Assembly: GCA_036496025.1 (NCBI GenBank)
Contig: DASXLW010000085.1
Span: 1 to 64,000, forward strand
Direction: 5' to 3'
Source of the DNA: PALSA-505 sp036496025
GTDB taxonomy: Bacteria > Actinomycetota > Actinomycetes > Streptosporangiales > Streptosporangiaceae
Length of the DNA stretch: 64,000 bases
Below the pieces are notes generated by a model, which ran no database searches, was not told the origin of the DNA, and saw nothing but the letters and a program-made list of their open reading frames with translations. Position numbers and translations under genes: made by a program. Shown one piece after another: positions 38,777 to 46,887 of this stretch. Positions within the stretch are counted from its first letter, which is position 1. Each line of letters opens with the position of its first letter.

Positions 38777-41128
38777 GTGGAGGGTGTGCATAGCGCCGAA
38801 GCCGTCATAGACAACGGCCAGTTCGGCACACACACGATCAGATTTGAAACCGGGCGCCTAGCCCGTCAGGCATCAGGATCGGCCGTCGTCTTCCTCGACG
38901 ACGAGACGATGGTGCTGTCCGCGACGACGGCGTCCAAGCACCCCAGGGAAGGGCTGGATTTCTTCCCGCTCACCGTGGACGTGGAAGAGCGGATGTATGC
39001 CGCGGGCCGGATCCCCGGCTCGTTTTTTCGCAGGGAGGGCCGTCCGTCCGAGGACGCGATCCTCACCTGCCGCCTGATCGACCGGCCGCTGCGCCCGTCG
39101 TTCGTCAAGGGCCTGCGCAACGAGATCCAGATCGTCGAGACGATCATGGCCCTGGATCCCGATCACCTGTACGACGTGGTGGCCATCAACGCCGCCTCGC
39201 TGTCCACCCAGCTGGCCGGGCTGCCGTTCTCCGGCCCGATCGGGGGCGTGCGGGTCGCGCTGATCAAGGGGCAATGGGTAGCTTTCCCCACGTACTCCCA
39301 GCTTGAGGACGCGACCTTCGACATGGTCGTGGCCGGCCGGGTGCTCGACGACGGCGACGTGGCCATCATGATGGTCGAGGCCGAGTCCACGCCCCGGACG
39401 CTGCGCCTGCTCGCCGATCAGTCCTCCGGGGCGGTCGCGCCCACCGAGCAGACGGTAGCCGAGGGCCTGGATGCGGCCAAGCCGTTCATCAAGGTGCTCT
39501 GCGAGGCGCAGCTGCAGGTGGCGGCCGAGGCGGCTAAGGAGACGGCCGAGTTCCCGGTCTTCATCGACTACCAGCAGGACGTCTACGACGCCGTGGCCGA
39601 CGCGGTCTCCGACGAGCTCGCCCAGGCCCTGACGATCGCCGGCAAGCAGCAGCGCGAGGCCGAGACCGAGCGGATCAAGGCGCTGGCCGCGGAGAAGCTG
39701 TCGAGCCAGTTCGAGGACCGGGAGAAGGAGATCAGCGCCGCCTACCGCGCGCTGACCAAGAAGCTGGTCCGGGAGCGGATCATCCGGGACGGGATCCGCA
39801 TCGACGGCCGCGGGCTGGCCGACATCCGCCAGCTCTCCGCCGAGGTGCACGTGCTGCCCCGGGTGCACGGCTCGGCGCTGTTCGAGCGCGGCGAGACCCA
39901 GATCCTGGGCGTGACCACGCTGAACATGCTCCGGATGGAGCAGATGATCGACACGCTCAACCCCGAGCGGACCAAGCGCTACATGCACAACTACAACATG
40001 CCGCCGTACTCGACCGGGGAGACCGGCCGGGTCGGGTCGCCCAAGCGCCGCGAGATCGGCCACGGGGCGCTGGCCGAGCGGGCGCTGGTCCCCGTGCTGC
40101 CCACCCGCGAGGAGTTCCCCTACGCGATCCGGCAGGTGTCCGAGGCGATCGGCTCCAACGGCTCGACCTCGATGGGCTCGGTCTGCGCGTCCACCATGTC
40201 GCTGCTCGACGCGGGCGTGCCGCTCAAGGACATGGTGTCCGGCATCGCCATGGGCCTGATCTACGAGGGCGACCAGTACGTCACGCTGACCGACATTCTC
40301 GGCGCCGAAGACGCGTTCGGCGACATGGACTTCAAGGTCGCCGGGACCAAGGACGTGATCACCGCGCTGCAGCTCGACACCAAGCTGGACGGCATCCCCG
40401 CGTCCGTGCTGGCCGGCGCGCTCACCCAGGCGCGGGCCGCCCGCATGACCATCCTCGACGTGATGCACGAGGCGATCGAGGCGCCGGGCGAGATGAGCCC
40501 GAACGCGCCGCGGATCATCACGATCAAGGTCCCGGTGGACAAGATCGGCGAGGTCATCGGGCCCAAGGGCAAGATGATCAACTCGATCCAGGAGGACACC
40601 GGCGCCGAGATCACCATCGAGGACGACGGCACCATCTACATCGGCGCCACCGACGGGCCGTCCGCCGAGGCCGCCCGGTCCGCGATCAACGCGATCGCCA
40701 ACCCGCACATCCCCGAGGTGGGCGAGCGATTCCTCGGCACGGTGGTGAAGACGACCACGTTCGGCGCGTTCGTCTCGCTGCTGCCCGGCAAGGACGGGCT
40801 GCTGCACATCACCCAGATCCGCAAGCTGCACGGCGGCGCCCGGATCGACAACGTGGACGATGTGCTCAAGGTCGGCGAGAAGATCCAGGTCGAGATCCGC
40901 GACGTGGACGACCGGGGCAAGCTCTCCCTGGTGCCCGTGGAGGTCATCGAGCGGGAGGCGTCCGGCGAGGCGGGGGACGGCGGTCAGCCTGGCCGGGACG
41001 CGTCCGGGTCAGCCGAGCACGGTCACCGTGAGGGCAGCCGCGAAGACGGTCACGAGGGCAACCGGGAAGGCGGCCGCGAGGCGCACCACAGAACGAGGCA
41101 CCGCCAGCGCCGGCCGCGCGAGTCGTGA
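38777..41128 (+). CDS. pnp: Polyribonucleotide nucleotidyltransferase (PNPase)
   Basis: A 783-residue 3'-5' phosphorolytic RNase, also the actinobacterial guanosine pentaphosphate synthetase type. Two RNase PH-like domains are seen (FETGRLARQASGSAVVFLDD; FERGETQILGVTTLN with TSMGSVCASTMSLLDAGVP). A KH domain (PVDKIGEVIGPKGKMINSIQ) and an S1 domain (GTVVKTTTFGAFVSLLPGKD) follow. The last 55 residues form a Gly/His/Arg/Glu-rich tail. GTG 38777 is fixed by AAGGAGG 8 bp upstream. Its stop overlaps the M16 peptidase start (GTGA). Confidence 0.96.
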   Translation: MEGVHSAEAVIDNGQFGTHTIRFETGRLARQASGSAVVFLDDETMVLSATTASKHPREGLDFFPLTVDVEERMYAAGRIPGSFFRREGRPSEDAILTCRLIDRPLRPSFVKGLRNEIQIVETIMALDPDHLYDVVAINAASLSTQLAGLPFSGPIGGVRVALIKGQWVAFPTYSQLEDATFDMVVAGRVLDDGDVAIMMVEAESTPRTLRLLADQSSGAVAPTEQTVAEGLDAAKPFIKVLCEAQLQVAAEAAKETAEFPVFIDYQQDVYDAVADAVSDELAQALTIAGKQQREAETERIKALAAEKLSSQFEDREKEISAAYRALTKKLVRERIIRDGIRIDGRGLADIRQLSAEVHVLPRVHGSALFERGETQILGVTTLNMLRMEQMIDTLNPERTKRYMHNYNMPPYSTGETGRVGSPKRREIGHGALAERALVPVLPTREEFPYAIRQVSEAIGSNGSTSMGSVCASTMSLLDAGVPLKDMVSGIAMGLIYEGDQYVTLTDILGAEDAFGDMDFKVAGTKDVITALQLDTKLDGIPASVLAGALTQARAARMTILDVMHEAIEAPGEMSPNAPRIITIKVPVDKIGEVIGPKGKMINSIQEDTGAEITIEDDGTIYIGATDGPSAEAARSAINAIANPHIPEVGERFLGTVVKTTTFGAFVSLLPGKDGLLHITQIRKLHGGARIDNVDDVLKVGEKIQVEIRDVDDRGKLSLVPVEVIEREASGEAGDGGQPGRDASGSAEHGHREGSREDGHEGNREGGREAHHRTRHRQRRPRES

Positions 41129-42492
41129 GCGCCCAGCGGCCGGCTGGTACCGCCGGACCCGGTAACCAGGGGGAGGCCGGGGCGATCACGCCCCGGCTAT
41201 CGCCCGATGACGGCAGGGTGTCGCGCAGCGTGCTGCCCGGAGGCCTGCGGGTCATCACCGAGTCGCTGCCGGCCGTGCGGTCGGCAGCCATCGGCATCTG
41301 GGTGGGGGTGGGGTCGCGCGACGAGGATCTCGTACACGCCGGCGCCACTCACTACCTGGAGCACCTGCTGTTCAAGGGCACGAGCCGGCGTACCGCGCTG
41401 GACATCTCCGCGGCCATGGACGCGGTCGGCGGCGAGCTGAACGCCTTCACCGGCAAGGAATTCACCTGCTACTACGCGCGGGTGCTCGATTCCGACCTGC
41501 CGCTGGCGATCGACGTGCTCTGCGACATGGTGACCAGCTCGCTGATCACGCCGCGGGACGTGGACGCCGAGCGGGGGGTGGTGCTCGAAGAGATCGCGAT
41601 GAACGAGGACGACCCTTCGGACACCGCGCACGAGGCCTTCGCCGCCGCGCTGTTCGGTGACAGCCCGCTGGGCCGCCCGATCCTGGGCACGGTGAGCTCG
41701 ATCAACGGGATCAACCGCGACCAGATCAGCGAGCACTACCAGGCCATGTACACCCCGCCGCACCTGGTGGTCGCAGCGGCCGGGAACCTCCAGCACGACG
41801 AGGTGACCAAGCTCGTCCGGCGGGGTTTCGCCGCCGTCACGAACGGCGAGGCGGCGCACCGGGACCCGGCTGCGCCACGGGTCGGCGGGAGCTACGGGGT
41901 GACCCGGGGCCAGGGAGTCCGGCTGGTATCGCGCGGCATCGAACAGGCCAATCTCGTGCTGGGCTGCGACGGACTGTCCAGGACCGACGACCGCAGGTTC
42001 GCGCTCGGTGTGCTGAACGCCGCGCTCGGCGGCGGGATGTCATCGCGGCTGTTCCAGGAGGTGCGGGAGAAGCGGGGCCTGGCGTACTCGGTGTACAGCT
42101 TCAACTCCCAGCTCGCCGATACCGGCGTATGGGGCGTCTACGTCGGCTGCCTGCCCGCCAAGGCCGATGAGGTGCTCGCGATCTGCCGGGACGAGATCGC
42201 CAAGGTCATCGAGGGCGGTCTCACCGACACCGAGCTCACCCGGGGGAAGGGCCAGCTCCGCGGCTCGATCGTGCTCGGGCTGGAGGACCCCTCGTCGCGG
42301 ATGAGCAGGCTGGGCAAGTCCGAGCTGGTGTACCAGCGGCTTGAGCCGGTCGATGAGATCCTCGCCTCGATCGAGTCGGTGACGCACGATGAGGTGATCG
42401 AGGTGGCGGCGGAGGTGCTGTCCCGGCCCAAGGTACTCGCCGTCGTCGGCCCGTTCGACGACGTGGATTCCTTCGCCACCGCTCTGGCCTGA
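41125..42492 (+). CDS. M16-family zinc metallopeptidase
   Basis: A 455-residue insulinase/processing-peptidase homologue. The inverted zinc motif ATHYLEHLLFKGT gives H76, E79 and H80. The downstream conserved region is NAFTGKEFTCYYARVL, followed by GVVLEEIAMNEDDPSD with the third zinc ligand Glu. The inactive-like C-terminal half has GGGMSSRLFQEVREKRGLAY. It follows pnp with a 4-bp overlap and precedes dapB, the order also seen in Streptomyces and Mycobacterium. Its physiological substrate is not known. Confidence 0.93.
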   Translation: MSAQRPAGTAGPGNQGEAGAITPRLSPDDGRVSRSVLPGGLRVITESLPAVRSAAIGIWVGVGSRDEDLVHAGATHYLEHLLFKGTSRRTALDISAAMDAVGGELNAFTGKEFTCYYARVLDSDLPLAIDVLCDMVTSSLITPRDVDAERGVVLEEIAMNEDDPSDTAHEAFAAALFGDSPLGRPILGTVSSINGINRDQISEHYQAMYTPPHLVVAAAGNLQHDEVTKLVRRGFAAVTNGEAAHRDPAAPRVGGSYGVTRGQGVRLVSRGIEQANLVLGCDGLSRTDDRRFALGVLNAALGGGMSSRLFQEVREKRGLAYSVYSFNSQLADTGVWGVYVGCLPAKADEVLAICRDEIAKVIEGGLTDTELTRGKGQLRGSIVLGLEDPSSRMSRLGKSELVYQRLEPVDEILASIESVTHDEVIEVAAEVLSRPKVLAVVGPFDDVDSFATALA

Positions 42493-42513
42493 CACGATCC
42501 GACGGAGGGCACG

Positions 42514-43257
42514 ATGATCAAGGTCGGCGTGCTCGGCAGCAAGGGCCGGATGGGATCAGAAGTCATCCGCGCGATCGATGCGGCCGCGGATATGACGCTG
42601 TCCGCCGCGGTGGATGCCGGCGACGACCGGCAGGCGCTGGCGGCCTGTGACGTCGTCGTGGACTTCACCCACCCGTCGGCCGCCCTGGACAACCTGCGCT
42701 GGTGCATCGACAGCGGCCTGAACTGCGTGGTCGGCACGTCCGGCTTCGACGAGGCCCGGCTCAGCCAGGTCCGGCAGTGGCTGGACGACGGGCAGGAGTC
42801 TCGTGTCCTCGTCGCCCCGAACTTCTCCGTCGGCGCGGTCCTGATGATGCACTTCGCCAGGCAGGCGGCCAGGTTCTTCGAATCGGCCGAGGTGGTGGAG
42901 CTGCACCACGCGGGCAAGGTCGACGCCCCGTCCGGGACCGCGCTGCGCACCGCCTCGCTGATCGGCGCGGCGCGCGCCTCGGCCGGGCTGGGGGCGCCGC
43001 CGGACGCCACCGTGACGGAGGTCTCCGGGGCCCGCGGCGCGGTCGTCGGCGACGTGCACGTACACGCGGTCCGGCTGGCCGGCCTGGTGGCCCACCAGGA
43101 GGTGCTGCTCGGCGGGCACGGCGAGACGCTGACCATCCGGCACGACTCACTCGACCGGGCCTCGTTCATGCCCGGCGTGCTGCTCGCCATGCGCAGCGTC
43201 GCCTCGCTGCCGCCCGGCCTCACCGTCGGCATCGAGTCCCTGCTCGGCCTGGATTAA
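42514..43257 (+). CDS. dapB: 4-hydroxy-tetrahydrodipicolinate reductase
   Basis: A 247-residue NAD(P)H-dependent enzyme of lysine and diaminopimelate synthesis. The Rossmann motif GVLGSKGRMGSEV is N-terminal. VVDFTHPSAALDNLRWCIDS and APNFSVGAVLMM follow, and the active site ELHHAGKVDAPSGTA gives H131/H132 and K135. The C-terminal GHGETLTIRHDSLDRASF is typical. GGAGGG lies before ATG 42514. Confidence 0.96.
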   Translation: MIKVGVLGSKGRMGSEVIRAIDAAADMTLSAAVDAGDDRQALAACDVVVDFTHPSAALDNLRWCIDSGLNCVVGTSGFDEARLSQVRQWLDDGQESRVLVAPNFSVGAVLMMHFARQAARFFESAEVVELHHAGKVDAPSGTALRTASLIGAARASAGLGAPPDATVTEVSGARGAVVGDVHVHAVRLAGLVAHQEVLLGGHGETLTIRHDSLDRASFMPGVLLAMRSVASLPPGLTVGIESLLGLD

Positions 43258-43287
43258 CCACTGCGGTCGCGTGGCAAGCTCATAGTC

Positions 43288-43818
43288 ATGACCGATCCGC
43301 ACACCGATCCGCAGTGCGAGGTGGCGCACGGCCACGCGCCCGCCTCGCCGGACACCCGCACGCTCGTCGCCGTGTTCGCCTCCCCGGTCGCCGACTACCT
43401 GCTCCGCTACGGCAGCGACGCGGGGTACCGCCCGGTGCTGCTCGAGCCGGATGGCCACCGTGCCGCGGCCGGGTCGCCTGCCGGCGTCAAGGTGGCGGCC
43501 AGCTTCGCGGAACTGTCCGACCGGCGCGCCGATGTGGTCGTCACCGACCACCACCGACCGGAGCTGGGCCCGGTGCTGCGCGACATCCTGGCTGGCCAGG
43601 CGGACTGGATCGGGGTCATGGGCAGCCCCCGGCACCCCGCCCCGCACGTACCCGCGCTGACCGCGCTCGGCGTCAGCGCGGCCGACATCGCCCGCGTGCA
43701 CCGGCCGATCGGCCTGAACATCGGCTCGAAGGCGCCCGCCGAGATCGCGATCGCCACCATCGCCGGCCTCATCGCCGAGCGCAACGGCGCTCCCGGCGGG
43801 TTCTCGTTCCCGACCTGA
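43288..43818 (+). CDS. XdhC-type Rossmann domain protein
   Basis: A 176-residue protein matching the C-terminal Rossmann domain of XdhC/CoxI proteins: VVVTDHHRPELGPVL, WIGVMGSPRHPAPHVPAL, VHRPIGLNIGSKAPAEIAIA and TIAGLIAERNG. XdhC proteins help insert the sulfurated molybdenum cofactor into xanthine dehydrogenase and relatives. The usual N-terminal XdhC_CoxI domain is missing, and no molybdoenzyme genes are nearby, so its partner is unknown. It is convergent with the NUDIX gene. Confidence 0.75.
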   Translation: MTDPHTDPQCEVAHGHAPASPDTRTLVAVFASPVADYLLRYGSDAGYRPVLLEPDGHRAAAGSPAGVKVAASFAELSDRRADVVVTDHHRPELGPVLRDILAGQADWIGVMGSPRHPAPHVPALTALGVSAADIARVHRPIGLNIGSKAPAEIAIATIAGLIAERNGAPGGFSFPT

Positions 43819-43868
43819 CGTCCCGACGGAGCCGCCGGCGTGCGGACGTGCCGGGCGAGAACGTTGCG

Positions 43869-44360
43869 TCAGCCGCGCCGCGACGGCAGGTAGGCGGCTC
43901 GGCCGGCCGCGCGGGCGTACAGCGCGGCCGAGTAGCGGGCCTCCAGGAACGGCGGCAGGTAGGCGGCGAACTCGCCGGGGTCGGTGAACCGGTAGTCGTC
44001 GAGTTCTTCCTGCTGCAGCCGGATGCCGACGTCTGGTGCGACCTCGCCGCCGTCGAACACGAAGAACACGACCGGCCTGGGCCGCTTGCGGTCGGGCGCG
44101 GCCCAGTCCACCACGAGGAGCGGGCCGACCGTGATCTGCAGGCCGACTTCCTCGGCGACCTCGCGGGCGCAGCCGCGGTGGGGCGGCTCGCCGTGCTCGA
44201 GCACCCCGCCCGGCAGCGACCAGTGGTCGCGATAGTTCGGCTTGACCAGCAGCACTCCGCCGGACGGGTCGGTGATCAAGGCGGCGGCGGCCCCGTACAT
44301 GGTGGCCAGCCCGGCGTACCAGGCCTGCGTGTCGGCGTCGGTGAACGTGACCGGCGGCAT
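43869..44360 (-). CDS. NUDIX hydrolase
   Basis: A 163-residue hydrolase. The Nudix box GGVLEHGEPPHRGCAREV continues AEEVGL and meets the G-x5-E-x7-RE-x2-EE-x-G pattern, so the metal-binding glutamates are intact. LLVKPNYRDHWSLPGG precedes it. Substrates of this family are nucleoside diphosphates linked to other groups; the sequence does not say which. It is transcribed away from phzF across an 86-bp gap. Confidence 0.88.
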   Translation of the reverse strand: MPPVTFTDADTQAWYAGLATMYGAAAALITDPSGGVLLVKPNYRDHWSLPGGVLEHGEPPHRGCAREVAEEVGLQITVGPLLVVDWAAPDRKRPRPVVFFVFDGGEVAPDVGIRLQQEELDDYRFTDPGEFAAYLPPFLEARYSAALYARAAGRAAYLPSRRG

Positions 44361-44410
44361 GCACCCTCCAGCGACTCGCGGGACTGTCTAACCTAGCAGG
44401 CGGCCGGGGG

Positions 44411-44439
44411 TTGAACATAGATAAGTAGCAATATAGCTT
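44411..44439 (+). promoter_or_regulatory. Promoter giving a near-leaderless phzF transcript
   Basis: TTGAAC (44411-44416), a 17-bp spacer and TAGCTT (44434-44439, fitting the actinobacterial TANNNT box) predict a transcript start at about 44446. The phzF ATG is at 44447, and no ribosome site precedes it. The region is AT-rich compared with its surroundings. Confidence 0.55.
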
Positions 44440-44446
44440 TTACCCT

Positions 44447-45329
<883 letters not shown>

Positions 45330-45337
<8 letters not shown>

Positions 45338-45632
45338 CAGTGCCGTCCTCGCCGCCCTGGCCAGCCAGAAACGTCTGCAGGTGCTGCAGTGGCTGAAAGA
45401 CCCGGTGGCCCATTTCCCGCCGCAGCGTGACGGCGATCTGATCGAGGACGGCGTGTGCGTGGTGTTCATCGCCCGTAAGCTCGGCGTGGCCCAGCCGACC
45501 GCGACCACGCACCTGCAGGCGCTGGCGCGGGCCGGCCTGGTCACCGCCAAGCGCATCGGCCAGTGGACCTTCTATAAGCGCGACGAGGCCGCGCTCGCGG
45601 ACCTCAAGCACAAGATCGAAGAGGAGCTGTGA
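45330..45632 (+). CDS. ArsR-type winged-helix regulator
   Basis: A 100-residue DNA-binding protein. LAALASQKRLQVLQWLKD opens the winged helix, ARKLGVAQPTATTHLQALAR is the recognition region, and WTFYKRDEAALADL is the wing and last helix. A single Cys (EDGVCVVF) precedes the HTH, and no typical arsenic-site Cys pair is seen. The TTG at 45330 overlaps the phzF stop; the downstream ridA ATG overlaps its own stop. It likely regulates this three-gene operon in response to a metabolite. Confidence 0.75.
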
Positions 45633-45994
45633 TGGACAAGACCCTGATCACGTCGCCGCAGGCGCCTCCGGGCGGCCCGTACTCGCCCGCGCTGGCTGTG
45701 GGTGACTGGATATTCCTGGCCGGCCAGACGGGGGACGGCCAGACCATCGAGGATCAGGTCAGCGACGCGCTGGGCAAGGTCGCCGCCCTGCTCAGCCAGG
45801 CAGGCTGCACGCTCGACGACGTGGTCTCCTGCCTGGTTCACCTCAGCGACCTGTCCGCGTTCGACCGCTTCAATGCCGTGTACGAGAGGCACTTCGGCGA
45901 CCCGCGGCCGGTGCGCACCACCGTGGGCGCGGCGCTGCTGGGTGGCGCGCTGGTCGAGATTACGGTGACGGCGCGACGTCCGGCCGCCGGGTAG
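45632..45994 (+). CDS. RidA family deaminase-like protein
   Basis: A 120-residue trimeric YjgF/YER057c/UK114 protein: GGPYSPALAVGDWIFLAGQT, DDVVSCLVHLSDLSAFDRFN and PVRTTVGAALLGGALVEI. R95 is at the position of the catalytic arginine of RidA, so 2-aminoacrylate-type enamine/imine hydrolysis is plausible. GAGGAG precedes ATG 45632. It closes the phzF-arsR-ridA operon. Its last 35 bp overlap the convergent hydrolase gene. Confidence 0.88.
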   Translation: MDKTLITSPQAPPGGPYSPALAVGDWIFLAGQTGDGQTIEDQVSDALGKVAALLSQAGCTLDDVVSCLVHLSDLSAFDRFNAVYERHFGDPRPVRTTVGAALLGGALVEITVTARRPAAG

Positions 45995-46799
45995 GCTCGC
46001 TGACCTCCGGGCGGAGGGGCCGGGAGCTGCCGCGCAGCAGGATGCCGGCCACCAGCGCCGGGTCGTCGGTCATCGGCGCGTGCCCGCACCCGGCCAGCCG
46101 CACGAACCTGGCCTGCGGCAGGCGGGCCCTGGCCACCAGCGCCTGACGGCGCGGCAGCAGCCGGTCGTGGCTGCCCCAGGCGATCGTGACGGGCACGCCG
46201 GCGGGAATCTCCCCCTCGAAGGGACTGGCTTCGGCCAGGATCGCGTTCAGCGCCGGGCTGGCCGCCATGAACGCTCTCATGTCACCGAGTGCCTGCTCCG
46301 GGCTCATCCGGGAGGGCCGGTGCACGACGGTGGCGTACAGGACCGCGCGGCCGGCGGTGCTGCCGGCCAGCCTGGGCGCCACCGGCTCCAGCCGCGCCCC
46401 CAGCGTTTCCATGGTCCGGAAGATGGTCTTCGCGTAGCCGAGCTCGCGCTCGCTGCGCCAGAATCCGGCCGGCGACAGCGCCGTGACGCTGGCCGCGCGA
46501 CCGAGCGCGCCGGCCTCCAGGGCCAGCCGGCCGCCCAGCGAGTTCCCCGCGACGTGCGGACGGTCCAGCCCGAGCTGGTCAAGAAATCCGGTCAGGTCCT
46601 CGGCCAGGGCGACGATGGCCGGCCGGCCGGCGGTGTCGAGCGGCGGGGATTCGCCGTGCCCCGGCAGGTCTACGGCAATGACATCGCGGTGCGGTGTCAG
46701 CCGGTCCAGGAGCGCGTCCCACGCCTGGCGCCGGTGCCCGATGCCGTGCACCAGCACGAGCGGCGGCCCCGATCCAGCCCTGCTGTACGCCAGCGCCAC
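45960..46799 (-). CDS. Alpha/beta-fold hydrolase
   Basis: A 279-residue cytosolic hydrolase. It has the oxyanion motif VLVHGIGHRRQAW, VDLPGHGESPP, nucleophile S87 in AGNSLGG, Asp in WGSHDRLLP and His in GCGHAPM, a complete triad. The substrate is unknown; the sequence resembles esterases and meta-cleavage product hydrolases. GTG 46799 is preceded by GGGAGG. Two 15-bp direct repeats lie upstream. The gene converges on ridA with a 35-bp overlap. Confidence 0.85.
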   Translation of the reverse strand: MALAYSRAGSGPPLVLVHGIGHRRQAWDALLDRLTPHRDVIAVDLPGHGESPPLDTAGRPAIVALAEDLTGFLDQLGLDRPHVAGNSLGGRLALEAGALGRAASVTALSPAGFWRSERELGYAKTIFRTMETLGARLEPVAPRLAGSTAGRAVLYATVVHRPSRMSPEQALGDMRAFMAASPALNAILAEASPFEGEIPAGVPVTIAWGSHDRLLPRRQALVARARLPQARFVRLAGCGHAPMTDDPALVAGILLRGSSRPLRPEVSEPTRRPDVAPSP

Positions 46800-46823
46800 C
46801 GCGGCCTCCCTACTAGCGAGTAG

Positions 46824-46858
46824 GCCCGATGTTACACCGCATTGCCGAATGTTTCACC
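46824..46858. promoter_or_regulatory. Two direct repeats upstream of the hydrolase gene
   Basis: GCCCGATGTTACACC (46824-46838) and GCCGAATGTTTCACC (46844-46858) match at 12 of 15 positions and are 20 bp apart, about two helical turns. They cover the likely promoter of the minus-strand hydrolase gene (TAACAT as -10), so they may be binding sites for a dimeric regulator. Confidence 0.4.
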
Positions 46859-46887
46859 ACGGGCCAGGAGACCCCGCGCTCGGCTGG

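Noticed and set aside
38873..40831. Long antisense frame opposite pnp
   Set aside because: Same cause: shadow of a GC-rich conserved gene, no motifs.
43288..43818. Expectation of a xanthine or CO dehydrogenase cluster next to the XdhC-like gene
   Set aside because: Neighbours are dapB and a NUDIX gene; no molybdenum hydroxylase subunit is in the window.
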